A DNA stretch of 64,000 nucleotides. Origin: RGIG6165 sp045545175 (GTDB lineage Bacteria > Bacillota > Clostridia > Oscillospirales > Feifaniaceae). Made by a program: the position numbers and the translations under genes. Positions 8,347 to 16,649 of this stretch are shown here, in pieces. Under the pieces are notes generated by a model. The model had not been told where the DNA came from. It searched no databases and was given only the letters and a program-made list of their open reading frames with translations. Every line of letters begins with the position of its first letter. Position 1 is the first letter of the stretch. The stretch spans positions 62,001 through 126,000 of the forward strand of contig JAZQAK010000047.1 in NCBI GenBank assembly GCA_045545175.1, written 5' to 3'.

Positions 8347-9053
8347 TAAAGTTCCTCCAACATTTCGATTACACTTTTTTCAAGTGCAATATCACAGGTA
8401 TTCTGTTTTTTTGCTTTAATAAGCCCGTCGTAATGTTTCTTATGCTTGGTTTTTAAGTATTTTATATACTTTTCAATAAGTTCCGGAGAATTGATGTTCA
8501 CCCCATAATAGACATCTTTAATTGACGGTTTATACAACTTTTCACTTTTGACCGCCACAAGTACGTTATAAATTTTCAAATCTTCACATACAATTCTCTC
8601 TTGAATAATATTATATCCGTTATCAAACAGATAACTTCTCACCTTCGGAACGTTTGTCATAGGTTGTAAAATGATTCTATGGCGTTCTGAAATATCCTTA
8701 CAGGCATCAATTATGCCGATTATGGTATCGCCACCCATTCCGGCTATTATAATATCATCAATTTTATCCAGAGGAAAACCGTAAAGTCCGTCACACAACA
8801 CAAGTTGAACCTTATCTTGTATACCGTGCTGAGACAAGTTGTTTTTCGCAACTGTGAGAGGACCTTGCTTGATATCCCCCGCGTAACCAGACGGTGAGAT
8901 ACCGTTTAAAATTAAATATGACGGGATATGTGCATGGTCAGTACCCACATCCGCAAAAATATGGTTCTGCTCCACAAGTGAAGCTATTATACTCAAACGT
9001 TCTGACTGTAATTTCATATACATATAACTTGAGCCGACGTATAGCCGGCTCAT
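8346..9053 (-). CDS. trmK: tRNA (adenine(22)-N(1))-methyltransferase TrmK
   Basis: The Rossmann-fold SAM-binding motif FADVGTDHAHIP lies near residues 33-44 and a GMGG motif (IIAGMGGDTI) near 105; both are diagnostic for TrmK, which methylates A22 of tRNAs. The start is uncertain. The ATG at 9053 lies 3 nt after the upstream stop, but an inverted repeat begins at its last base. Homologues usually begin near a second methionine at 9017 (MKLQSERL), which lacks a ribosome-binding site. Translational reinitiation from the upstream gene would favour 9053. Coupling to nif3 downstream is by TAATG. Confidence 0.9.
   Translation of the reverse strand: MSRLYVGSSYMYMKLQSERLSIIASLVEQNHIFADVGTDHAHIPSYLILNGISPSGYAGDIKQGPLTVAKNNLSQHGIQDKVQLVLCDGLYGFPLDKIDDIIIAGMGGDTIIGIIDACKDISERHRIILQPMTNVPKVRSYLFDNGYNIIQERIVCEDLKIYNVLVAVKSEKLYKPSIKDVYYGVNINSPELIEKYIKYLKTKHKKHYDGLIKAKKQNTCDIALEKSVIEMLEEL
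9031..9051 (-). other. inverted repeat at the trmK start codon
   Basis: GAGCCG and CGGCTC are separated by 9 bases, beginning at the G of the upstream trmK ATG. In mRNA this forms a GC-rich 6-bp hairpin directly behind the start codon. No U-run follows, so it is not a terminator; it could modulate translational coupling. Confidence 0.5.
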
Positions 9054-9056
9054 TCC

Positions 9057-9260
9057 TTATTTTTCTGCAAGATATTTATTGATAGTCTCAACGAGTGCGT
9101 CAGCATCAGCACCGTGTACTGCACATGCATCTTCTATAGTCTCCGCTCTTGAACAAGGGCAACCAAGACAGTGCATACCGATAGCAAAAAAGAACTGCGC
9201 CGTACCTTCATCAGCATCAAGAATATCGCCAACAATTGTTTCTTTTGTAATTTCTTTCAT
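9057..9260 (-). CDS. DUF1858 domain protein (hybrid-cluster-associated disulfide family)
   Basis: The 67 residues begin MKEITKETIVGDIL and carry the cysteine motif HCLGCPCS around residue 31, as in the DUF1858 family of small redox proteins sometimes found with hybrid-cluster proteins. The spaced cysteines could form a redox disulfide or hold a metal; no partner enzyme is adjacent. It is the first gene of a unit with trmK, nif3 and rqcH, with only 3 nt to the upstream trmK ATG. It has a strong promoter and GGAGG. Confidence 0.85.
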   Translation of the reverse strand: MKEITKETIVGDILDADEGTAQFFFAIGMHCLGCPCSRAETIEDACAVHGADADALVETINKYLAEK

Positions 9261-9285
9261 AATACATTACCTCCAGTTCATCGTT

Positions 9286-9314
9286 ATTATAATATATATT
9301 GTGCTTTCTTTCAA
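9286..9314 (-). promoter_or_regulatory. sigma-A promoter of DUF1858-trmK-nif3-rqcH
   Basis: TTGAAA and a perfect TATAAT with a 17-bp spacer, about 26 bp before the DUF1858 ATG and just after the terminator of the preceding unit. Confidence 0.75.
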
Positions 9315-9323
9315 GTACAAAAT

Positions 9324-9355
9324 AAGAAAGAGCATATATAAATACGCTCTTTCTT
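9324..9355 (-). terminator. terminator of the sigH-zinc ribbon unit
   Basis: A 10-bp stem (AAGAAAGAGC / GCTCTTTCTT) with a 12-base loop, 19 bp after the zinc-ribbon stop; on the minus strand it is followed by TATTTTG. Confidence 0.75.
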
Positions 9356-9373
9356 ACTGAATCTAATAAATAA

Positions 9374-9655
9374 TTATTTATCTTCTTCTCTCATCTTTGC
9401 AAAACATTCGCTGCAATAAACGGGTCTGTCATTTCTGGGTTCAAAAGGAACCTTGGCAGGACCGCCGCATGATGCGCATACTGCATCATACATTTCTCTG
9501 TTTGCTCTCATAGCATTTTTCTTTGCATCTCTGCAAGCCTTGCATCTCTGAGGTTCATTCTGGAAACCTCTTTCAGCATAGAACTCCTGTTCACCTGCAG
9601 TGAATACAAATTCTGCTCCGCATTCCTTACAGGTTAATGTTTTGTCTTCGTACAT
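9374..9655 (-). CDS. small zinc-ribbon protein
   Basis: The 93 residues hold two cysteine pairs of a zf-trcl type ribbon (CKECG at about residue 9 and CKAC about 30 later) and a second unit with CASCGG and YCSEC joined by a VPFEPRNDRPV linker. The architecture is common in Firmicutes, and its role is unknown; nucleic acid or protein binding is a guess. The ATG at 9655 is preceded by GAGGGA. An in-frame start 57 bases upstream would overlap sigH and add unrelated residues, so it was rejected. The gene follows sigH by 34 bp and ends at a terminator. Confidence 0.8.
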   Translation of the reverse strand: MYEDKTLTCKECGAEFVFTAGEQEFYAERGFQNEPQRCKACRDAKKNAMRANREMYDAVCASCGGPAKVPFEPRNDRPVYCSECFAKMREEDK

Positions 9656-9689
9656 GTCTTTCCCTCGCTTTTGGCTTTTTTTATGATAT

Positions 9690-10253
9690 TTAAACGTCAC
9701 CCTTAGGTGCATCGTTTTTCAATTTTTTCTTCACTCTGTAAATCATATTGTCAACGGTTTTCTTTGAAAGCCCAAGCTTCTGTGCAATAAATGCATACGA
9801 ATAACCGGAAAGATAGTACGAAAGCACCGTCTTTTCTTTTTGTGTTAATTTGACACCGATTTGTTTTTTGTACTCTTCGAGAGTTTCAAAATCAATAACC
9901 TTCTGAGAAGGGTCATCAACCTCAATCTCCGCATCGTCCAAAGAAATGAAGTAGTTAAGCGGTTCATTCTTTTTTCTATTTGATGATTTAACACAGGACA
10001 TAAGTCTGTTCTTCATACACATCGAAGCAAAAGCTTCAAAATTATCACTTTTGTTTTCGTCGTATGAATTTATAGCCGCAAACAGAGCTATCAACGCTTC
10101 CTGCAATAAATCATTGGTATCTGCACCCGAGATATAAAAACGTCTCGAAATGGCGGATGCCTTTTGATAATACCGCTTGATGAGTTGTGATACAGCATCA
10201 CTGTCACCTTGTTTAGCTAATGATAGTAATGCTTTTTCATCTTCGTTTTTCAA
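9690..10253 (-). CDS. sigH: RNA polymerase sigma-70 family factor, SigH (Spo0H)-like
   Basis: The 187 residues span sigma regions 2 and 4. Region 2 contains GADTNDLLQEALIALFAAI; the segment FEAFASMCMKNRL followed by PLNYFISLD is characteristic of SigH. Region 4 ends in a helix-turn-helix, GLSKKTVDNMIYRVKKKLK. SigH directs early stationary-phase and sporulation-entry genes, consistent with the spoIIIA and SpoIID genes in the window. Its start is TTG at 10253: GAGGTG is spaced correctly for it and no ATG or GTG is in frame nearby. The promoter matches sigma-A consensus exactly, with the weak start codon possibly limiting output. Confidence 0.8.
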   Translation of the reverse strand: MKNEDEKALLSLAKQGDSDAVSQLIKRYYQKASAISRRFYISGADTNDLLQEALIALFAAINSYDENKSDNFEAFASMCMKNRLMSCVKSSNRKKNEPLNYFISLDDAEIEVDDPSQKVIDFETLEEYKKQIGVKLTQKEKTVLSYYLSGYSYAFIAQKLGLSKKTVDNMIYRVKKKLKNDAPKGDV

Positions 10254-10276
10254 TTAGTCACACCTCAACACAATAG

Positions 10277-10305
10277 ATTATAAACAAGTATTCATAATTT
10301 GTCAA
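10277..10305 (-). promoter_or_regulatory. perfect-consensus sigma-A promoter of sigH
   Basis: TTGACA, 17 bp, TATAAT. A 10-bp palindrome, ATTGTACAAT, lies just upstream (10312-10321), between the promoter and the polC stop; it could be a regulator site or chance. Confidence 0.8.
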
Positions 10306-10321
10306 CATTTTATTGTACAAT

Positions 10322-13300
10322 TTAAAAGAAAGTTATTTGCGAAGAGTCAGGTAAATCGTTCAAAATGCCCAATTTTTTCATATCTTCGACATTTGTAGAG
10401 TTCAAACTCGTGCGAGATAACAGTTCTTCAATCGATTCAAATTTACCTTTTTCACGCTCGGCAACAACCGATTCTGCCGCAGTATCTCCAAGATGTGCAA
10501 TGGTATTGAACGGTGGGATAAGTTTATTTTCTTCCTCGCAGACTATAAATTCAGTAGAATGAGATTTTTCTATGTCCACGTTTGAAAAACTGTAACCTCT
10601 CAGATAATACTCATACACAACCTCAAAAATAGTAAGTTCGCTTTTCTCCCTTGCGTTCATTTTGGGAAGTGCCTCAAGTTCCTTTATCTTCTCCTCTACC
10701 CGCTCTATTCCGTATATCATGCTTTCTGCATTAAACAGATCAGCCCTGATAGAAAAGTATGCCGCATAGAATGCAAGAGGTTTATGAACCTTAAACCACG
10801 CTATTCTGAACGCCATCATAACGTAAGCGACAGCGTGTGCCTTCGGGAACATATAAGCTATTTTATTACACGACTCAATATACCATTCAGGTACTTCATG
10901 TGCACGCATCTCTACTTCCCATTCAGGTTTAAGATGCTTACCTTTTCTGACAGCTTCCATAATGGTAAAACTCAGTTTCTTATCCATGCCTTTACCTATC
11001 AGATACAACATGATATCGTCACGGGTACAAATAACTTCTTTAAGTGTTGCCGTCCCCTCATCAATCAGAGTTTCGGCATTACCAAGCCACACGTCAGTAC
11101 CGTGTGAAAGACCTGATATTTTAACTAATTCGGAGAATGTAGTCGGTTTTGTTTTTTCAAGCATGCCTCTTACAAAACGTGTTCCGAATTCAGATATCGC
11201 TATCGTACCAACGTTAGAGTAAGGATTTTCTCTGGTAAGGTTAAGACTGTTATTAGACAAAAAGATTTCCATAACGTCTTTATCATCGAGAGGAATATCA
11301 CGACCGTCTATCCCCGTAATATCCTGAAGCATTTTCAGCACAGTCGGGTCGTCATGTCCAAGCATATCGAGTTTAAGCAGATTATCGTGAATGTATTTAT
11401 ACTCAAAATGCGTAGTTACTGTACCTTTATCCGAATCGTCTGCAGGATGCTGAATAGGACAAAAATCATATATATCCATATCTTGAGGTACAACCATAAC
11501 TCCGCCGGGATGCTGGCCGGTAGTCATCTTGACTCCAACTAATCCCTGCGCAAGTCTGAGCGTTTCGAGATTAGAGAGTTGAACCCCTATTCTTTCGGCA
11601 TACTTCTTAACGTAGCCGATGGCATTCTTTTCCTGAAGACCATTAATAGTACCTGCTCTGAATATATTCCTGCTTCCAAGCAGCTGTTCAACATATTTGT
11701 GCATCTGTGACTGATAAGCACTTGCAAAATTCAAGTCAATATCAGGTACTTTATCTGCCTCAAATCCAAGGAAAGTCTGGAAAGGAATATCAAATCCTGC
11801 TTTGGTCAGTTGCTCTCCACATACGGGACAAATTTTATCAGGCATATCCACACCGCAATCAATTCCTGAAATTGTATTCTGTTCCAAATATTTACATTTC
11901 GGGCATATATAATGCGGTGGCAGTCCGTTAACTTCGGTAATGCCCGACATAAATGCTGCAATAGAAGAACCAACCGATCCTCTCGAACCAACAAGGTAAC
12001 CGTTTCGATTCGACTCTTCAACAAGTCTTTTAGCAATTATATAAGTAACGGCATATCCATTTTCGATAATTGCGGTAAGTTCCGTTTTTAACCTATCAGA
12101 TATCCAGTCAGGAAGTTCATCACCGTATATACTTTTTGCCTTTTCAAACGACTTATCGTAAAGTTCTTCTTCCGCACCCTCAATAGTAGGTTTAAACAGT
12201 TTATTGGGAGGCAACGGAGAAAAATTTTCACACATATCGGCAATAAGCCTTGTATTGTCAATTACAACTTTTCTTGCAAGTTCTTCACCGAGATACGAGA
12301 ATTCGGCAAGCATTTCTTCTGTTGTACGCAGATAAAGAGGCATTGGTTTTCCGCCATCAGAAAACTCCTGAGCGATAAGAAGCACCTTTCTGAATTGTTC
12401 ATCTTCAGGATCAAGAAAATGAACGTCGCAAGTCGCAACAACGGGCTTTCCAAGTTTATCTCCAAGCTCGCATATCTTTTTATTTATGTTCTTAAGTTCG
12501 TTTACATCCGGAATTTTGCCTTGCTCGACAAGAAACATATTGTTGCAAAGCGGCTGTATCTCAAGATAATCATAAAAAGATGCTATTTCTTCGATATCTT
12601 TTTGAGATCTTTTTTCAACAAAAGCAGTGTACAGTTCTCCAGCCTCACAGGCACTTCCTATAATAAGGCCTTCCCTGTACTGCATAAGAAGGCTTTTAGG
12701 AATTATCGGTCTTCTGTTGTAGTACTTTAGATGCGCCTCGGATATCATAATGAATAAATTCCTGAGACCTGCTCTGTTTTTAACAAGAATAGTCTGATGA
12801 TTAGGCTTAAGTTTAGAAAGGTCGGTACCTTCATAACAGCGGTTAATTTCACTGTTGAAATTTTCAAAAGACGTAAGACCGTGATTCTCTTTTAGATCAG
12901 CAATCATACACAGCAGTATCTTAGCAAGTATAGCCGCATCGTCCGAAGCCCTGTGATGATTAAAGTCCCCAACCTTAAAATGCTCGGCAAGTGTGTTGAG
13001 TTTATAATTTTTAAGTCCCCTGTACATCTTACGGCTGAGTGCCAGAGTATCAAGATAAGCCGGTCTGTAAGGTATCTCATATCTTTCACAAGCTGCATTG
13101 ATGAAAGACATATCAAACGATGCGTTGTGTGCAACAAGCATGGATTTACCTGCGAATTCAATAAATTGTCTTACCGCATCTTCTTGTGAGGGAGCACCCG
13201 AGACCATGGAATCATTTATTCCCGTAAGTTCTACTACCTTTGCAGGTATAGGCTTTTCAGGATATACAAACATATTGAACCTGTCCGTAATAATTCCATC

Positions 13301-14557
13301 AGTTATCTTAACTGCACCGATTTCAATAATTCGGTCATTAACGGAACTGAAACCGGTTGTTTCAAGGTCAAAACAAACGATCGTACCGTCAAAAGAATCA
13401 TCACAGGTTCCAAACAAAACAGGGTGCGTGTCGTTGACGAAATAGTCTTCTACACCGTATATTATTTTCCCCTCATAACCAATTTTCTGAGCACTAAGAT
13501 ATGCACTCGGGAAAGCTTGAATTACACCGTGGTCTGTTATTGCGATCGCATCAAGCCCCCATTTTTTTGCTCTTTTTATGTATTTATCAGGTGTTGTAAC
13601 AGCATCCTTCATACTCATGGTAGTATGAAGATGTAATTCCACACGCTTTACGGGAGCGTTATCCATTCTCTCTTCTTCTTTTTCGCTCACAATATTGCGC
13701 GGATTAAGGAATATATCCCTGTCGTATTTATCGTAACTTATTTCGCCCTGAATTGTGACGTATCCCGCTTTTTCAATCTTGTCCATAAGACGATTTCCGT
13801 CATCAACCGTCGGAAGCGGTACAAACTTAACTTTTATTGAAGAAGTACCATCAGAAATACCGAATGACGCTATCATCTTACTTCCGTCTTTTGTAATACG
13901 TCTGTCAAAGGCAAATACTCTTCCCTTGACGGCAGCACTACCCGTTTCTTCGGAAAGTGTACTAATGGGCGTTATCTGCTTTTTAACAGGTCTGCCGAAA
14001 ATGACCTCATTTTCTTCACTCACCTGCTTTTTTATGACCGGACCTTCATCCGTATGGGAAGTTTTATATTCTTCGCTCTCAACATCTATTTCAGTAACAC
14101 CTTTAAAAGTACATCTATACGGGACGGAAAACTCTTTTAACAGCGCATTCTGCAACTGTTTTGCCACATTCATATCCTCAAGAAAAGAAAGACCTCCATG
14201 CGCGAGCTCTATAAGGACTTCATCACCGTTGCACAATACGTTACAATCCGCTAAAAAACCACCTGCAATCGGTGAAATGCTCATACCAAGCCTCTCAATC
14301 AACTGCGATGTAATCTCTGTTGCCATTTCGTTTTTCTTAGGTTCAGTCTGTATAACAACATCAGAGGCGTTGTATTTACTTACAACTGCCTCTTTTATTA
14401 TTTCTACTTCATCTTCATCAAACTGTCCGCATAATACAAAACCAATCTCACGGGTAGATTTTTTAGCATAAGCATTTTTAACTTCGATATTTGAGAGTTT
14501 TAATAGAAGTTTACCGTCTATATCAAGTTTTGGAAATAAATCTATAAGTGTTTTCAT
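10322..14557 (-). CDS. polC: DNA polymerase III PolC-type alpha subunit
   Basis: The replicative polymerase of Gram-positive bacteria has 1,411 residues here, close to the family norm of about 1,440. In order: an N-terminal domain, an OB-fold (about 205-300), a PHP domain split by the exonuclease (HLHTTMS near 305, ITDHG near 333), a DEDDh 3'-5' proofreading exonuclease (FDLETTG near 395, HNASFD and HHRASDD), then the polymerase. A four-cysteine zinc motif lies at about 880-915 and the catalytic PDIDLNF near 937. It is the last gene of the pyrH operon; its ATG overlaps the ispG stop (TAATG) with GGAG ahead. No terminator is evident after it. Confidence 0.97.
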   Translation of the reverse strand: MKTLIDLFPKLDIDGKLLLKLSNIEVKNAYAKKSTREIGFVLCGQFDEDEVEIIKEAVVSKYNASDVVIQTEPKKNEMATEITSQLIERLGMSISPIAGGFLADCNVLCNGDEVLIELAHGGLSFLEDMNVAKQLQNALLKEFSVPYRCTFKGVTEIDVESEEYKTSHTDEGPVIKKQVSEENEVIFGRPVKKQITPISTLSEETGSAAVKGRVFAFDRRITKDGSKMIASFGISDGTSSIKVKFVPLPTVDDGNRLMDKIEKAGYVTIQGEISYDKYDRDIFLNPRNIVSEKEEERMDNAPVKRVELHLHTTMSMKDAVTTPDKYIKRAKKWGLDAIAITDHGVIQAFPSAYLSAQKIGYEGKIIYGVEDYFVNDTHPVLFGTCDDSFDGTIVCFDLETTGFSSVNDRIIEIGAVKITDGIITDRFNMFVYPEKPIPAKVVELTGINDSMVSGAPSQEDAVRQFIEFAGKSMLVAHNASFDMSFINAACERYEIPYRPAYLDTLALSRKMYRGLKNYKLNTLAEHFKVGDFNHHRASDDAAILAKILLCMIADLKENHGLTSFENFNSEINRCYEGTDLSKLKPNHQTILVKNRAGLRNLFIMISEAHLKYYNRRPIIPKSLLMQYREGLIIGSACEAGELYTAFVEKRSQKDIEEIASFYDYLEIQPLCNNMFLVEQGKIPDVNELKNINKKICELGDKLGKPVVATCDVHFLDPEDEQFRKVLLIAQEFSDGGKPMPLYLRTTEEMLAEFSYLGEELARKVVIDNTRLIADMCENFSPLPPNKLFKPTIEGAEEELYDKSFEKAKSIYGDELPDWISDRLKTELTAIIENGYAVTYIIAKRLVEESNRNGYLVGSRGSVGSSIAAFMSGITEVNGLPPHYICPKCKYLEQNTISGIDCGVDMPDKICPVCGEQLTKAGFDIPFQTFLGFEADKVPDIDLNFASAYQSQMHKYVEQLLGSRNIFRAGTINGLQEKNAIGYVKKYAERIGVQLSNLETLRLAQGLVGVKMTTGQHPGGVMVVPQDMDIYDFCPIQHPADDSDKGTVTTHFEYKYIHDNLLKLDMLGHDDPTVLKMLQDITGIDGRDIPLDDKDVMEIFLSNNSLNLTRENPYSNVGTIAISEFGTRFVRGMLEKTKPTTFSELVKISGLSHGTDVWLGNAETLIDEGTATLKEVICTRDDIMLYLIGKGMDKKLSFTIMEAVRKGKHLKPEWEVEMRAHEVPEWYIESCNKIAYMFPKAHAVAYVMMAFRIAWFKVHKPLAFYAAYFSIRADLFNAESMIYGIERVEEKIKELEALPKMNAREKSELTIFEVVYEYYLRGYSFSNVDIEKSHSTEFIVCEEENKLIPPFNTIAHLGDTAAESVVAEREKGKFESIEELLSRTSLNSTNVEDMKKLGILNDLPDSSQITFF

Positions 14558-15618
14558 TATTTCTCCAGAATAATTTTGTTTATTTCTTTAGAAAGTTCGG
14601 AAAGCAGATCTTTTGACGGAACTTTTTTTACCACTTCACCGTGTCTGAAAAGAAGTCCTTCATCCTTACCACCTGCAATTCCCACGTCAGCCTCTCTTGC
14701 CTCACCCGGTCCGTTAACAACGCAACCCATAACGGCAATTTTTATAGGCTTGTCTATATTTTTTACAAGTTCATTAACCTGATCAACAAGTCCAATAAGA
14801 TCAATTTGTGTTCTTCCGCAGGTCGGACATGAAACTATCTCAGGTCTGTTTTTATGTATACCTGCTGCAGCAAGTATGTCATACGCTGTTTTAACCTCAT
14901 TCACCGGATCATCGGTTAGCGACACTCGCATAGTATCCCCTATACCTTCAAGAAGCAGTGTTCCGAGCCCTACGGCAGATTTAACTATCCCCATATCCCT
15001 GTGTCCCGTTTCAGTAATACCGATATGAAGCGGACAATCGTATTGCGAAGATATAAGTCTGTATGCATCAACACAAGTAGCAACGTCAGAAGACTTCATA
15101 GATACGGCAAAAGAGTCAAAATCATACCTATGAAGCAAATCAATATGATATTTTGCACTCTCCACAAGTGCTTCGGGTGTGGGATGTCCGTGTTTAGCAA
15201 GAATATGCTTTTCAAGCGAACCTCCGTTAACGCCTATTCTGATAGGAATACCTTTTTCTTTGCAGGCATTAACGACTGCTTTTACACCATCATCAGAGCC
15301 GATATTTCCCGGGTTGATTCTTATTTTGTCTGCACCTGCATATGCAACTTCAACTGCGAGTTTATAATCAAAATGAATATCAGCGACAAGAGGCATATCC
15401 GTCAACTCTTTGATTTTCGCAAAACAATCCACGGATTCTCTATCGATAACTGTAAGACGCACGATGTCGCACCCTGCGTTCATAAGTTGATTTATCTGTC
15501 TGACACAAGCATCAACATCGGTTGTTTTTGTATTGAGCATAGATTGAACGGAAATTCTGTTATTTCCGCCAACCAGAACATTTCCCACTTTAATTGTTTT
15601 TGTTAATTTTCTGTTCAT
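14557..15618 (-). CDS. ispG: 4-hydroxy-3-methylbut-2-en-1-yl diphosphate synthase (IspG/GcpE)
   Basis: The 353 residues match the short bacterial IspG: a TIM-barrel domain (VADIHFDYKLAVEVA near 80-95, RINPGNIGS near 100) and a [4Fe-4S] domain with SCPTCGRTQ near 263 and GCVVNGPGEA near 300. It reductively opens methylerythritol cyclodiphosphate to HMBPP, the penultimate MEP-pathway step, using reduced flavodoxin or ferredoxin. It follows rseP with a 4-nt overlap and precedes polC. The dxr-rseP-ispG order is typical of Clostridia. Confidence 0.97.
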   Translation of the reverse strand: MNRKLTKTIKVGNVLVGGNNRISVQSMLNTKTTDVDACVRQINQLMNAGCDIVRLTVIDRESVDCFAKIKELTDMPLVADIHFDYKLAVEVAYAGADKIRINPGNIGSDDGVKAVVNACKEKGIPIRIGVNGGSLEKHILAKHGHPTPEALVESAKYHIDLLHRYDFDSFAVSMKSSDVATCVDAYRLISSQYDCPLHIGITETGHRDMGIVKSAVGLGTLLLEGIGDTMRVSLTDDPVNEVKTAYDILAAAGIHKNRPEIVSCPTCGRTQIDLIGLVDQVNELVKNIDKPIKIAVMGCVVNGPGEAREADVGIAGGKDEGLLFRHGEVVKKVPSKDLLSELSKEINKIILEK

Positions 15619-16649
15619 TTAAACCTCATTACGTCATTAAAACTTACAAAAATCATTATAAACAATAATAATGCAATACTTATCAATGTTATTGCGTTTT
15701 CTATTTTAGGATTAATTTTTCTTCGTATAATTGCTTCAATAAGAGTTATAAGAATTTTTCCTCCGTCAAGTACAGGAAGCGGAAACAGATTGACAATGCC
15801 GAGATTAACGCCCAAAAGCATTGTAATATAAAGAGCAGATCGCATTCCGTATGACACCGCTGAAGATATTGCCGCCGTGGTACCAATCGGTCCCGACATT
15901 GCCTGCATACCAATCTCGCCACTAAAAAGCATTGAAAACGTATCCCAGACGCTTCTGCAGGCAGCATAACATTCAAATACACCTTGTTTTACCACTCCGT
16001 GAAAAGTTTTATTTACTGCAGTAAGATAAAAGTCAGGTGTATATCCTTTAATGCCCTCTTCCTCGAAGGTCATGAATGACACGTCAGTAATAGTAGTTGT
16101 TTCACCGTCACGTTTAATAGTAACATCCACCGGTTCACCTCCGCTGTAAGAAAGTGAATAAATAATATCCGAGGATGAATATATCTTTTTTCCGTCAATT
16201 TCAAGAATCTCATCACCGACTTTCAGTCCGTATGAAGAAGATACGTTAGTTTCATGAAAATCCGAAATTACATTTTTTACGAGATATGGTTCTGTAGAGG
16301 TCATAATTACAGATATAACGAGTGCAAACAAAACATTCATCAATGCACCCGATATAAGTATTACAATCCTTACCAGAGCATTTTTTTGTTCAAAAGCGTC
16401 ACTTGCATCAGGATTTTCTTCAAGCGACTTTAATCTTACAAAACCACCTACAGGAAATGCTCTGAGTGAGTAAAGAGTATTTTTTCCTTGATAATACAGA
16501 ATTTTGGGTCCCATACCTATCGAAAACTCATTCACACCGGTATGAGTAGCCTTAGCCGCAATAAAATGCCCTATTTCATGCACAAATATCAAAATGCCAA
16601 ATATTAATACTGCCGCTATCAATGATAAGAATGTGCTGATACCAATCAA
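15615..16649 (-). CDS. rseP: RIP metalloprotease RseP (site-2 protease family M50)
   Basis: The zinc motif HEIGH lies in the first transmembrane helix near residue 24. A PDZ domain occupies about 115-190 and the second active-site motif LDGGK about 295. In the membrane it cleaves transmembrane anti-sigma factors or signal peptide remnants; its substrate here is unknown. The start is odd: the only upstream in-frame candidate is TTG, which touches GGAGG directly with no spacer. The optimal distance from GGAGG would fall on an ATC codon. The stop of dxr overlaps the TTG. Confidence 0.93.
   Translation of the reverse strand: MIGISTFLSLIAAVLIFGILIFVHEIGHFIAAKATHTGVNEFSIGMGPKILYYQGKNTLYSLRAFPVGGFVRLKSLEENPDASDAFEQKNALVRIVILISGALMNVLFALVISVIMTSTEPYLVKNVISDFHETNVSSSYGLKVGDEILEIDGKKIYSSSDIIYSLSYSGGEPVDVTIKRDGETTTITDVSFMTFEEEGIKGYTPDFYLTAVNKTFHGVVKQGVFECYAACRSVWDTFSMLFSGEIGMQAMSGPIGTTAAISSAVSYGMRSALYITMLLGVNLGIVNLFPLPVLDGGKILITLIEAIIRRKINPKIENAITLISIALLLFIMIFVSFNDVMRFK

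Noticed and set aside
13755..14471. A 238-codon open frame on the plus strand opposite the polC 5' region
   Set aside because: It lies antisense to an unmistakable polC frame, has no ribosome-binding site or family motifs, and follows the codon bias of the opposite strand.
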